This document shows positions 26,101 through 35,735 of a DNA stretch of 64,000 nucleotides, one piece after another; within the stretch, counting starts at the first letter, position 1; every line of letters starts with the position of its first letter. This stretch comes from Amblyomma americanum (Eukaryota > Arthropoda > Arachnida > Ixodida > Ixodidae). The translations under genes were made by a program, and so were the position numbers. The notes under the pieces were generated by a model. That model saw nothing but the letters and a program-made list of their open reading frames with translations. It made no database searches and was not told the DNA's origin. Location: assembly GCF_052857255.1 (NCBI RefSeq), contig NC_135505.1, forward strand, positions 30,785,097 through 30,849,096. The letters run 5' to 3'.

Positions 26101-29100
26101 GGATGTTACTGTATTTATTGGTATGCTTATGCTGCTGTATGGAATCACTGATGTGTTCTTGTTTGTTGAATGCCCACCAATGATTTTTTTTCGTTTTTCT
26201 TTACGGTTAATTTTTCTTTAGTTATTCCGTGATGTGTTACATTGCGTATTGGTGTGCTTCATATGAACTCCTTCCCTCTGTACAAACCCCTTTAACCAAC
26301 CCCTTTAGAGTAATGCCTTACTGCAATGTAGATATGCGTGATGAATGAATGCACAGACGTATGGTGGGGCTCTGTACTGGGTAAAGTGCACAGTCGTGAT
26401 CAGCATTACTGAGTGTGCTGTTGCCGAAGCCTTTCACACACTCGCCCGCTAACCAGTGGTGACACTGTCGAGATGGGCTGAGGAATGGACACTGTTGGGA
26501 ATCAGTGTGAACAAATGGTGAGCTGTGTGAAAAGCACAGGGAGCAGCAAAGAAAAAAAAGTTGCCCCCGATTTTCCTGTTTAAGCACAATGCAGCTGAGG
26601 TGTGCTAGCCCATTTTTTCTTGTCTAGGGGCAATCATTTGAATTGATGCAGGGGAAATGCAATCGCATTTGCTTCAGCATGCACTGCCACATGCCATGGC
26701 TTCTCTTCAGCAATTTCAGCCACCTGTCTGACACATTTACAATAGCCGACAGGTAATTGGGACTCCAATAATTAGGAAATTTCGGACCTCAATGAGGGAT
26801 TGTCAGTCACCCCCATAGAAACGCATACATATTCGCGACGAATATTTCGGACTTCAAAAGTCCGGAAGTTCGATTTTTCGGACTAATTTCAGTCGTCTGC
26901 GGGCCAAAATCGACTTTTCGCCAGCACAAAAGGCACCATCTTGATTGAGGTGGATTTACGCTGCAGTTGGATTGGCTTGACATACTTTCGATACCTCATT
27001 GTTGCCAGTAGAGATCCCTGCAATCTCTGACACTTCGAGGTGGCAGCCGGATTGTCGTCGCCGTCAACTTGCTTTTGTCGCCGACGTTGTCGCGGGCGGT
27101 TATCGCTTTTCCCTGTTGAAAATTGGTTGTTGGGGGAAGGAAATTGTGCAGGAGCTATCTTGCGTCTCGGCGGGAAGGGATAAAGGAGGGACTGAGAGAA
27201 GAAAGAAAGAAAGAGGTGCCGTAATGGAGGGCTCCAGAAAAATTTTGGCCACCTGGGGATCTTTAATGTGCACTGACATCGCACAGCACACGGGCGCCAT
27301 TGCATTTCGCCTCCATCGAAACACAGCCACCATGGTCGGGTTCCAATCTGGGTACTCCGGATCGGTAGCTGAGCGCCCTAACCACTGAGCCACCGCGGCG
27401 GGTCGCATACGTTCGCCATTCGCCGTTTCGTCACTTGGGTTTTTCTGACAGCGTTGACTGAGTGGCGCTCAGTCTTCACGAAGTTACTTCCGTTCACCGT
27501 TTTGTGATTGCGTCCAGCGGTTCTGCCAATTTTGAACGAAAAGTGCCTTATCTTTACGTGTGTTTGACGAGCGGTGTGGTGCACACTCGGGTTGTGGACA
27601 ACATGGCCCCGCCGGGTCCGTCAAAGAAGCGGGAGAAGTATTCCAACTAAATGCGATGACCTTGCTGTCTAGCGTGTACAGTGAAAGCACAACTTTGGCA
27701 CAAATACAGGTGCAAATCGTCGCCAGCAAGAGAAATTTGCTGCAAGGTAAAATCAGTGACATTTTTAAGCCGATTTCATCTCAGTAAAGTGATTTTTTTG
27801 TTCTTCACGGATTTTTCGTACTGTTCAATTATTCGGACCATTTTTCAAGTCGCTTCGAGTCCAAAAAATCAGTCGGCGACTAATTTGTTGAGCCATTGCG
27901 AATCATTTTCATTTTTGCTGAGTCATTCTCAGTCCGGTCTCTCCATCCTCTGCCCTACAAGTTGAGAGGGGGATTTCGCTCTAATCACCACCTGCCACAG
28001 CTGGCAGGTGGAGGTTTCACCCGGACATGACGGCATATTCGCTAGTGATGACCCATCTAGTGCTAGCCACTAAAACAAATAAAACATGGTACACATGCAA
28101 CTGGTGCCTTAATTTTTATTGACCAGCACGCTAGCAGCCTCATTTGATGGTCAGAATGTGATGGAAGTTTGGAGTGGAAGCATTGAAAGAAAATTTGATA
28201 GGATCATAAGAACGCGGTGCATGTATACGAAGCTCCGAGATCAGCAAAGTGATGAAATATAGCACGAAATGAAATTCTTTGCCTGTTTTTAATGCGATAG
28301 CATTAGAGGGCGACCGCCATGACGCGTGGCGCATCTGCTTGACTTCAGACTTGATCACAGCCTGCCTAACAGTGGTAGGTTACAACCTGGCCACCATATT
28401 GTGAGCGAACCACCCACTGTGGCAGTTAAGTTAATGATTGGTAACGAGAAGTTGCCCAGGAAAAGGAATCTGGGTCTTGCAAGCCCCATTGGTGTTAGCA
28501 GCGGCCTTTGTAGGGCAGTGGCGCATTGCTTATCCATGGCACCAGTCCACTTAGAGTGGTGTGAGGACTCCCCACAATCTGTGAACGTAAAGTAAAAGAA
28601 ATCCCCAAGTGGTCCAGATTATTCCTACAGCACCTCTTTCTTCCTTTCTTCTTTCACTCCCTTCTTTATCCCTTCCCTTATGGGGCCGTTCAGGTGTTCC
28701 CAGATATGTGAGACAGATACTGCGCCATTTCCTTTCCCCAAAAATCAATTTTAAAGTAAAAAATCACCAATGCCACATAAATGACCAGTAACCCATTAAT
28801 GCTATTGGATCATACCCCCTTAAAGTGGAGCTACGACAAAATCTGCAGCAACAGAAAATGTTGCTGCTTTAATAGTGTCCACTGAGGATCACCTAAGAGA
28901 TTATTTTTTTTTGAAGTTGAATTTGTAGATATTCCTAAATGAGGATTGCGATGGATACTTGAATAATAGTTCCAGCTGTGTTACATTCTCTCTTGTCTTT
29001 AGCTCCAAGGGTAAAAATGTGGGCTCATTCTTTCTTAACACTGAGCTGTGAGCCTCAAATGGGTGTTTCAAAGTCTTTCAAAGCCTGCCTCCCTGACGCA

Positions 29101-32100
29101 TCATCTTCCACGCATACAGGCGCTGCTCCCTGTTGGAGGCGTCGCGTGTCTGCCAGTACCGTATGCGGCTGGGCGACTCGGGCGCCCCCTGGCACCACAT
29201 CTCGCAGCTCTGCCGCAATCGGGTGGGTGGTTTTTCATTTGCATGTCAATTAGCCGATCTATCTCGGCTTGCATACATTTGCATTCACTGCATACTGCAA
29301 CCACAGTGGGGCAGAAGTGGCACATGTATGCTTCATCCCACTAGGACTAGTGACCCTATACTGGGGGACATTAAGGAGAGTAGTTTGTCAGAAATAAAAA
29401 TGGGACTGATAAAATTTTTATAGTGGAGCAGTTTGGATGGTCTGTGTATTTCTTTCAGAGTTTTTGAAGTGCTGTAGCACTCAAGCCCACATTCACGGAA
29501 AAAGCCGTTTGTCCTTCTGGTCTTCCCGTGGGCAGGTGAGCTGTGGGCAACCTGCCAAGGTGTGTGTAGGGCCGTTCATTTTTGGGTAAAACCAGATTTT
29601 ACCAGATTCTCGGGCCCAAAACATATTTCTTAAAAATTGGTTGTAATCTGATTTCTTCCCGAAAATGGGCCTTCTGGACGATGTCGGTCTTGCAGTCCAC
29701 AAAGCTGGAGATAAGCGAGAACTTTGTGGATATCTAATGCTTATTCCTTAGGGGTGTCTTCGGTCAAGTGGGGATCTGTCTGGCTGACACGGGAGCCTGT
29801 CTCCCCGTCGCTTCCTCGCCCCGCCGGCGAAGAGCGGAGCCGCGAGCGACACGTCTGCCCGCGCCGACGATCCCAGCCGAAGCCCCCATGCCCCCTCTCC
29901 CGCGCGCGGGCTTTGGCAGTCTCTCGCGCAGCGATGCTTGCGCCCTCTCTTGCCAGTTAATGTAACTGACAAGGGAATGCGCTCAGCCTCGAGGTGAGAC
30001 TGCTGCTGCACGGTGCCTCGCGGGAAACCAAACTCAGGGGGCTGCAGGGCAGGTCCCCACAACCTACAGGAAAACCTCGATTATACAAATTTCAGGGGAC
30101 CGCTTGAAATGGTTGTATAATCCGGGCATCGTATAATTGAAAACCTTGCACAAGGAGTGCATTCTCGTAATAAACGCATCCGCTACTGCGGCTTTCAAAA
30201 AATTACTTAAAGCTCTTTACTGTGCACGTTATAAAAGTGCCCGTTTTCGTTCTGTGAGAATTAGTTCCGGGACCACTCGCAGACAGGCTTTTCAGAGACA
30301 GAGGGAACTTTAGACGCGGCGCATGAGTGCTCCTGTCCCTGTGTATTAAGTAGACGTCACATGTGCCTCGAAAACAATTATGGACAACGAGATATATGGC
30401 TACTTCGACTCATTGAAGACGTTCTGCGGCGCGGGTCGTCGCATGTGTGGGGGTGCATAATCAGGGTTCCACTTACTGGCATCCCTTGAATTGACCACAC
30501 TACCGGAAGTGTTCATTTTCCAGAAGTGGGTTTTATGTAGACATTTTTTCCAACCAAATCATTCGCTTACTCGCAGATAACGTCGGTGTGTGACCTCTTC
30601 TGCTACCTGCGCTACATTCAACAGGGCCTGGTGCGGAGCAGCCGTGAGTCTCCTTTCTTTCCTTTCTGCTTCTGCATCTCTCTCTGGTGACGTGGGCACA
30701 GGTGATGGATGGCATGCATGCCCCCGCAACAGATGGTTCAAGTGAAGCATCAAGTGGAAAATCAAGCGGAAAACCATTCACTCTCAGGTGTCTATTAATA
30801 TGAATTCATGATGTGTAATTTGAGCTCTAAACAATCATGGCAGCATGGCATTGCCTGATATCAGCGTGAGTAGCTTGACAGCGAACCAATGAAACAGACT
30901 AGTGTGTGCGCAACTTCAGNNNNNNNNNNNNNNNNNNNNNNNNNNNNNNNNNNNNNNNNNNNNNNNNNNNNNNNNNNNNNNNNNNNNNNNNNNNNNNNNN
31001 NNNNNNNNNNNNNNNNNNNTCTAGTGTGTGCGCAACTTCACGGATCGGGCCGGTGCAGCTAATTTGCCAAGCAGCAAATTTCTAGAGACTGATGTTTTGA
31101 TCAGGCAGTGTTAACCCCTTTACCGTTTAGTGCTTTTGTGATAATTCCCACTTTTTTTTTTGTTTAATACCGTTTTGCTCTCATAATTTGCGCACCCCGG
31201 GTCTATTAAAAAAAAAGTTACTGGCACATTTTGTGCTCTCTGCTGCTCTAAACCAACAGCATGCACGCGGGAGCACACAAGGCAGGTTTGGGTAGATCGG
31301 CGCGGCCACATTGCCATACATTGCTGTATGCATCAATGAAATGTGCGAGTTGCAGTGGGACGCTGCCACGCCAGCCCCCCCCCCCCCCCCCACGAAAAAG
31401 TTGAATTGTGTGCCACTTACCCGGTTCGCTTGCGCTGCTGGTCGCTTTTCCGGACGAACAGTTGCAAGAGAAAACTGCCGGAATCTTTCGGCGGGCGTCC
31501 AAAACTACTGAACCATTTAGAGTTCGGTTTGCTTCTGGTCAGCTGGACTGCACCTGAGAGAACCGTTTTATCACGTTTTATTTCTATTTGCCGCTGTCTG
31601 CTGGCTGTGCGATTATATTGATTTTTTTTTTTTGGCCAGTGAGGAGGGGTTGTTGGGTATGGACATATTATAGTCGGCAATATACGAATATATTGCATGT
31701 TATGACCTTTTTAGCTCTTTTTTAGGACGTGTTCATGAAATCTCCACATAATTTGCACAGTCTCTTTTGTAGCGATAGCTACATTATGGTAACATTTCGA
31801 GCCTTCAGCGTGCAACCCTGTGGTGGCTGGTCACGAGACCAAGTTCCACTCAGCCAGCTGTAGCTATCGCGTCACTCCAGGTTTAACCAGAGCTAAACCA
31901 CCGCCAATTTTTTTTGTAGCCTCAGTTTAAAGAAAAAAAAGTGTGCAAATTGTGCAAGCAACTACAGTACTACAGTGCAGGATAACTTCTTTTTTTCCTT
32001 TACTACTTCGGTGCACGTTGATCTGCCTTTATCCCTTCGGTTATTTGAGTGCAGCATGATCCCCTTCCTTCCCTTTTTTCCCTAGTACTTCCCACTTTTC

Positions 32101-32229
32101 CCTAATACTTCAGTGTTGGTTGATCCCTCTTTTTCCCCTTTTGGCACCTCAGTGCAGGAGATGTACTGGGAGGTGATGCGAAGGCGACGCTCTGTCGCTC
32201 TGGCACGTCTGGGCCTGCCATCCTGCTAA
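14065..32229 (+). CDS. RAB3IP: Rabin8/GRAB-family Rab guanine nucleotide exchange factor, 9 visible exons (5' end not found)
   Basis: Exons seen: 14065-14187, 17529-17625, 17846-17941, 20173-20250, 24204-24452, 25776-25987, 29120-29222, 30577-30643, 32153-32229. All have AG acceptors and GT donors, and the phases join without a break to a TAA at 32227-32229, giving about 366 residues. Vertebrate relatives are about 380 (RAB3IL1) and 476 (RAB3IP) residues, so N-terminal sequence is missing here. Order of parts: Ser/acidic-rich N-terminal piece; Sec2-type coiled coil (exons 2-4 and the start of exon 5, including RDQVGAELEELTASLFE and VLQAEVSALKALVL); Pro/Gln-rich linker; conserved C-terminal module with the LCRNR-ITSVCDLF and YIQQGLV motifs; C-terminal YWEVM...ALARLG. 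In vertebrates these proteins activate Rab8 (and Rab3A/Rab10) on exocytic and ciliary vesicles downstream of Rab11. That function is inferred from family membership. The gene carries transposon copies in most introns, none touching an exon. About ten residues present in vertebrates between exons 6 and 7 are not seen, so a small exon may have been missed. Confidence 0.9.
14749..14800 (+). repeat. Single Tigger/pogo-like terminal repeat end
   Basis: TA-CAGTAAATCCTTGTTAATT resembles the end of the TIR element at 24502 (CAATGAAACCTTGTTAATT). The partner end was not found, so the element is probably truncated. Confidence 0.35.
17529..17625 (+). CDS. RAB3IP: Rabin8 exon: start of Sec2 coiled coil
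   Basis: A CCCTGCAG acceptor and CAG|GTTAGT donor bound 97 bases (one carried base plus 32 codons). The translation ends VSEVKELAYARLQAELSRAQQ, matching the vertebrate pattern of SVLEVRE..YERLKEELAKAQ at the entry to the Sec2 GEF helix. The exon ends in phase 0. Confidence 0.88.
17846..17941 (+). CDS. RAB3IP: Rabin8 exon: Sec2 GEF core helix
   Basis: Thirty-two codons lie between TGCATGCAG and GAG|GTGAGT, phase 0 at both ends. The translation contains LRDEEVARLSQIRDQ and ELEELTASLFE, the most conserved block of Sec2/Rabin8 proteins, where the dimeric coiled coil contacts Rab8. This is the strongest single piece of evidence for gene identity. Confidence 0.95.
18687..19456. mobile_element. TA-flanked TIR element (Tc1/mariner-pogo type MITE) in a Rabin8 intron
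   Basis: The left end reads CCGTACTTACTCGCGTAATG and continues AACCCA. The right end is its near-perfect inverse, finishing CATGAGTAAATACGG. Both are flanked by TA (18685-18686 and 19457-19458). A second subterminal copy of the ATAATGAACCC motif lies inside each end. No transposase remains; 770 bp. Confidence 0.75.
20173..20250 (+). CDS. RAB3IP: Rabin8 exon: Sec2 coiled coil continuation
   Basis: Twenty-six codons lie between TCTTTCCAG and AAG|GTATGC, phase 0. The translation EANNMVREANMKQAAAEKR corresponds to the vertebrate EAHKMVREANIKQATAEK segment. The preceding exon ends SLFE and this one starts EANN, which reproduces the vertebrate junction. Confidence 0.95.
20900..21701. mobile_element. 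TA-flanked TIR element (Tigger/pogo-like) in a Rabin8 intron
   Basis: Left end TA-CAGTAGAATCTCTGTCACAC; right end inverse CAGTGAATTTCCTCTGGCA, flanked by TA at 20898-20899 and 21702-21703. The ends are diverged and no transposase ORF is seen. About 800 bp. Confidence 0.5.
21972..22862 (+). pseudogene. Retrotransposon gag, one in-frame TAG then frameshifts
   Basis: A reading frame from 21972 continues in phase across a TAG at 22251-22253 into a 202-codon frame ending at 22862. The TAG sits in ...FKDVED-stop-LASYVRVAAF, where Ty3/gypsy gags have Trp, so a TGG to TAG change is likely. Downstream are typical retrotransposon-gag features: TAKTWFENLE, a W-R-FRRQLLDTF helix, and a Met/Arg-rich C-terminal helix. 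The knuckle and protease lie in shifted frames. Confidence 0.8.
23560..23650 (+). pseudogene. Retroviral-type aspartic protease fragment
   Basis: In one frame the sequence reads TALVDTGADFSVIS, with the catalytic DTGA at about 23593-23604. It is followed by a hydrophobic segment and then breaks down. It belongs to the gypsy fragment that starts at about 21830. Confidence 0.75.
24204..24452 (+). CDS. RAB3IP: Rabin8 exon: end of coiled coil plus Pro/Gln-rich linker
   Basis: The exon has 83 codons, phase 0 at both ends, with acceptor TTGACCGCAG and donor GAG|GTGATG. It starts VEVLQAEVSALKALVLTS, matching the end of the Sec2 helix, then enters a basic stretch containing HKRSPS, then a Pro/Gln-rich run and DLSE. 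The linker is much richer in Gln/Pro than in vertebrates. The HKRSPS site sits where vertebrate Rabin8 has its NDR-kinase motif (see findings). Confidence 0.9.
24502..25168. mobile_element. TA-flanked TIR element (Tigger/pogo-like MITE) in a Rabin8 intron
   Basis: Left end TA-CAATGAAACCTTGTTAATT; right end inverse CAGTAAAATCTCACTAATTC, with TA at 24500-24501 and 25169-25170. It lies wholly in the intron between exons 5 and 6, starting 50 bases after the donor. No coding capacity. Confidence 0.6.
25776..25987 (+). CDS. RAB3IP: Rabin8 exon: C-terminal conserved module, first part
   Basis: The exon starts after ATGCAG with VDPVCHREFVRWQ and ends NPFP plus two bases of the next codon, with donor CCCAG|GTGGGT. 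The segment LYREDVLPCLHFPNSHLA and IEENCITIE matches the vertebrate IYQEDIFPCLTF...LSIE block. A 22-G homopolymer begins 17 bases into the following intron, so local assembly length may be unreliable. Confidence 0.93.
26004..26025 (+). repeat. Poly-G homopolymer, 22 G
   Basis: Starts 17 bases after the 5' splice site of Rabin8 exon 6. Confidence 0.9.
26740..27900 (+). mobile_element. Internally deleted Tigger-like DNA transposon
   Basis: A start-like segment at 27604 reads MAPPGPSKKREKYS, resembling the N-terminus of Tigger/CENP-B-like transposases (MAPPKPSKKR). It stops after 15 codons. A different frame then gives KISDIFKPISSQ and a stop at about 27786, resembling the C-terminus. The several hundred residues between (HTH and DDE catalytic core) are deleted. 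A/T-rich flanks with repeated TTCGGAC motifs lie at about 26750-26890 and 27800-27880. A long-subfamily SINE is nested inside. Outer boundaries are approximate. Confidence 0.55.
27119..27405 (-). mobile_element. tRNA-derived SINE, long subfamily, nested in the Tigger-like element
   Basis: Minus orientation. tRNA head GTGGCTCAGTGGTTAGGGCG near 27400, core GATGTCAGTGCACATTAAAG at about 27270, tail at 27119-27140. Little diverged from the 1004-1306 copy. Confidence 0.85.
28285..28310 (+). repeat. Short palindromic motif AATGCGATAGCATTA
   Basis: ATGCGATAGCATTAG at about 28291 is an imperfect palindrome. It stands at the edge of a roughly 300-bp stretch whose end (GTGGTGTGAGGACTC) resembles the edge of another stretch near 38920-38945 (GTGGTATGAGGACTC). 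A dispersed repeat is likely but its class is unknown. Confidence 0.35.
28604..28755 (+). mobile_element. 5'-truncated SINE, long subfamily
   Basis: Plus orientation, starting in the CCCCAAGTGGTCCAGA core and continuing through the TTCTTCTTTCACTCCC insert to the GCGCCATTTCCTTTCCCC-A tail. The tRNA head is absent. Confidence 0.75.
29120..29222 (+). CDS. RAB3IP: Rabin8 exon: C-terminal conserved module, Cys-rich part
   Basis: Acceptor CGCATACAG, donor CGG|GTGGGT, 103 bases; the first base completes the split Arg codon. It encodes CQYRMRLGDSG and HISQLCRNR, equal to vertebrate CKHRIKLGDS and YISPFCRYR. It ends in phase 0, as in the vertebrate gene. Confidence 0.93.
29750..30063. other. GC-rich island of unknown nature in a Rabin8 intron
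   Basis: About 300 bp, far richer in C and G than the rest of the intron and with many CpGs. No motif identifies it as an LTR, exon or promoter. Confidence 0.3.
30064..30140 (+). repeat. Single Tigger/pogo-like terminal end
   Basis: TA-CAGGAAAACCTCGATTATA followed by TATAATCCGGGCATCGTATAA resembles other TA-flanked element ends in the window. No opposite end was found. Confidence 0.35.
30577..30643 (+). CDS. RAB3IP: Rabin8 exon: ITSVCDLF...YIQQGLV segment
   Basis: Acceptor TTACTCGCAG, donor AGCC|GTGAGT. The translation ITSVCDLFCYLRYIQQGLV is nearly identical to the vertebrate sequence. One base is carried into the next exon. The 100-N gap lies in the following intron. Confidence 0.95.
30920..31019. 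other. Assembly gap (100 N) in the last Rabin8 intron
   Basis: Exactly 100 N, the conventional unknown-size gap. The 20 bases before the gap (30899-30918) are repeated exactly just after it (31021-31040), so the gap is probably an unmerged contig overlap. Confidence 0.99.
31375..31391 (+). repeat. Poly-C homopolymer, 17 C
   Basis: Uninterrupted C run in the last Rabin8 intron. Confidence 0.9.
32153..32229 (+). CDS. RAB3IP: Rabin8 terminal coding exon with stop
   Basis: The acceptor is CACCTCAG at 32152. The next possible AG, five bases on, would put the exon out of frame. With one base carried in, the translation is LQEMYWEVMRRRRSVALARL then GLPSC and TAA. The vertebrate C-terminus reads MFWEVMQLRKEMSLAKLG, so this is the natural end of the protein. 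Confidence 0.92.
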
Positions 32230-35200
32230 GGCTCCACCGCCGTTACTGCAGTTTCTTTATTTTAGTGCTGTGTACATAGGACCTGTTTTTAGAGACTCCA
32301 CCTCGGCCCCACAGTTGTGTGTGTGCATGTGTCGACCAGCAGGCAAAAGTGCTGGCACTGCTGTTTAGGACCCCTAAGGCTGCAGAAGTTGCGGAGAAAC
32401 ATGGTCTCTCCGCCTTAGTTCCCCTGTGCATACATCTGCATGGGTATTCGTCTTGTGTGTACATACATTTGTGTATATCTCTGCATGAACGTATATGTGT
32501 ATTGTTCACGTATGTTTACGTGTATGCCACGTATTTGCTTAACGGACGCATATATAGATTTGTATGTGTTTATGTGCATACTTTATGAAGCATACTTATT
32601 CACGGTTATGTCAAGCACTTAGTGCACCAGAGTCACAACAGTAATGTTTTACCACGAGTTAGCAGCCAGTCTATAAAAAATAATAATAATTAGCGTGAAA
32701 TTGATAAACTGCACCTAGTGAGTGTCTTATGTTTTATATTCATGCATTTGTATTCAATTCGAAAATTAACCCAGTGGCTATTTTGGCAACTGCATTCCTA
32801 TGTATAAAATGCAGATGTCGAGTTTATGCAGCATATGTGCGTGACTCAAGTAGTGATTGGAATTTTCTCATTGTTGTTCGCTGTTGCTCAACGCTGTACG
32901 CAATTATCATTTCGTGATAGAGCTCACACTGCTGATCTATGATGGCGACTATATAGAGGGCTGATGATTTCATTTAGGCCACAAATTGGGCATATTGCAT
33001 TTCAGGCAAAAATTAAAATTTCTGCTGTTTAATAATGTTTCTTTAAAAAATTAAGCATTCTCTGCTTGCTGCTCAAGGCTTTCTTAGCCGTTTAGTTGAA
33101 GTATTCTTTTTTTTATTTTATTCTTGTCTGCAAATATGTGTGAATGGTGTATTTTTTTTTCGCCTGTATTCATTGTTGTTTTCTTGCATTGCTTTCTTCG
33201 GTGTAAATTTTGTAATGTTTAAAGAATGTTTTATTGATTTATTTCCTAACCGATTATTTGCATTTTGAATCTTTGCTCTGGGCGTTGCTGAAGAACGTTG
33301 CACATGGTTAGCTTATGGAGCTTTCCACTAGTTCTTCACAAATCGTGGTTGCAACACGTTGGCTTGACTACAATGCATTCTCATTTTTCTGAGCCTTGCT
33401 TGTATATTGTGATTTTGGCGGTAACTGTGATTGAGGAGTCATATAAAAGAATTCCTTCAATGTATAATCTGACATTATCTTAATGTGCACAGCAAGTTAG
33501 CACTTGTTTTTATCCTTTACACGTTTTCATGGAAAAGCAATTTTAAAAAATTAATGTTGGGAACAAATTTTTTTTTTCCTTACACCATTGTCACGAATTA
33601 CCCTATTTAGTGTGAAGTGCATGTCTTCTGCATTTCATCTCGCATGTTTTTCTTATTGCCATGTACACTTGGATGCTTTAAGGGCAAAGCCAATCATTCC
33701 AGTTCTTGCTATTGCTGATTAGCAGTCTTTTTCTTCACCTTCTATACATTGGTGCGCACTCCTTTTTTAACTCTGCGCACAAAAAAAAAACAATTTTATG
33801 ATTACTGTTGCAAAGCAGAAAGTTTGCCTATTTTTTATCATTATTGCTATTTTGTAGTTGCTGCTTTAATAATGTTGTCTTAACATTGGTGCTTCGCAGT
33901 TATCAGATTCACAGATGCTTAGGCTGGATCGGTGGTGAATGCCCCAACTTCATTCAGGAATGGCAGCTGTTGCGATCTTCAGTGCCACTGTCCTTTGTTC
34001 CTTTAAATACGGAGCTTGCATGTTGCACTTGTCATGTCTTGAAGTAATATGTGTGCGCTTGCTTCCTAAGCCAAAAGAATGATGCTTTTTCACTGACTTG
34101 TCAGTGGTGCAGGTGGTCACTGGTTTCCTGTGGTAGGCATTTTAAGGAAACATCAAGCAGCTCATTTTAGCAAGGCAAGAGTAAGCTACTGTATTGATTA
34201 ATAGCGCTCCGCATCAATTTATCCTTTAAGGAGAGGGCTGGTACTTCGTGAAGTTAGCGAAAATGTAGGCATGTTTGGTGGGTGTAGTTATTGTGGCAGA
34301 GTGTAGTGCTCGCACTGCAGGTGGCGTAACCAGTTCTCTTTTGGCAAGCCACAGCATCCCATGTGAATGGGGCTTTGGTAAACGGTGTTGGGTGTGTCAC
34401 TTATCAGCCATCCTTATTGCTTGGTTGACATTCACATTTGGAGCAGCAGTGGCATGATTCTGAGTACATTCTGTGCAATTTGAAGTCCTTGGCAGCGCCG
34501 TGATGTGCTGCAACCATCATAAATGCCGATCATGTGTGAAAAGTTGTAATCCAGTTAGTGTAGCCTGAGCCTCATGGTGCTCTTCTTACTAGCACTTGTA
34601 TGGCATAGTTGAATGGCTGTCTTATCACTCGGTAGTGTGATCCCCTGACTTCAAACCTGTGTGTCATCTTTGGTGGAACCTGCATATTTTTGATGAGAAA
34701 CTTCTAGAGGGGTCCAATGTGCTATCTAGAATGGAATTGCTGCAACTGTCACTATAGTCAACATGGATGTACCATTGTGTCCTTTCCCCCCTTTTCTGAC
34801 TGTGAAAGAAAAGTTGTACAGGTTGACTCATGTGCAAGTCAACATTCCCTTAATTCCTGACCTTGGTGGAAGGCAGTTAGGTACATATATTTGTATGCTT
34901 AGAGTATGTGGTTTTTGCCAGTTGCATGTATAAATACTGCTGTATTGGCTGTGTATAAAGCTATTTGAAAATGTAGCAAATTACTTTTTAGCAATTTTAA
35001 ATGAGCTTTGGGTTGTGCTAGTGTGTAGTGTATAAAGCTGCAAATGAGGTCATTTTTTTAGTTGCTCTTTTAAGTAGCAATATTTGTGGCTGTGCAATGT
35101 GCACATGAACTATGCTAGTGAAGATACCCTGTGACACATGTAGTGTGAAAGCTGTATCCAGCTATACATATGCATATGTTAGTAATTTAATTGCACAGCT

Positions 35201-35295
35201 ACATACGTGCACAACTTTGTAGCTGGCGTGCATACTACTTTACAGTGGATACACAAAGTTTGGAGATAATGAGAATAAATGGTGTAAAAAATACT
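32230..35295 (+). other. Probable long 3' UTR of the Rabin8 gene with poly(A) signal
   Basis: This stretch directly follows the stop codon. It is AT-rich, free of recognisable SINE or LINE copies (unusual for this window) and has no supported ORF. A canonical AATAAA at 35274-35279 is followed by a short A-run and a GT-rich tract, as expected of a cleavage site. Transposon sequence resumes at about 35555. The extent of transcription is inferred. Confidence 0.4.
35274..35279 (+). terminator. Candidate polyadenylation signal AATAAA
   Basis: Canonical hexamer followed within about 40 bases by GTGTGTTCC-like GT-rich sequence. It is the last such signal before repeats resume downstream of the Rabin8 stop codon. 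Confidence 0.4.
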
Positions 35296-35554
35296 GCATC
35301 GTGTGTTCCTTCTGTAGTGCTGTACCACCCAGGCTTCTGATGCTTCTGCGGGTACTTTTACCCCCGCACTTCACAGCTTTTTCCACAGTACAGCTGTGGA
35401 GTATCGAATTATTGTTGGTTACTTTGGGCTGCCCACAGTGCCACAGCTGATGTCAGTTTCCTTCTTGTTTTAGAGTGTAGCCCTTAGGCTCGGGAATGTT
35501 GCCCTGGTCAGGTTGTCATAGTAAACGGAAGAGCTATAACAAAGTGAAATTTGG
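35296..35554. other. No recognisable feature
   Basis: Unique-looking sequence between the candidate poly(A) site and the first downstream SINE. Confidence 0.3.
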
Positions 35555-35735
35555 TTTATGAGGAAAGGAAATAGCACTGTATTGCCTCACATTTCAGTGG
35601 ACACCTGTGCCATAAGGGGAGGGAGGAAGGTGGCAGTGAAAGAAGAGGTGCAGTAGTGGAGGGCTCCAGATAATCTGCACCACTTTACCTTGAAGACCAC
35701 TTTACACAGGCGCCTTTGTGTTTGTATACGACAGC
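35555..35735 (-). mobile_element. Degenerate SINE, long subfamily
   Basis: Minus orientation. The tail equivalent GGAAAGGAAATAGC at 35562 and the insert (GTGAAAGAAGAGGTGC) are recognisable; the core is decayed. A head-like fragment reappears at 36437-36490, so the SINE may have been split by the RTE fragment. Confidence 0.55.

Noticed and set aside
31111..31140. TTAA followed by CCCCTTTACCG as a second piggyBac-like element
   Set aside because: No matching inverted end with TTAA found in the following 2 kb; too short to call.
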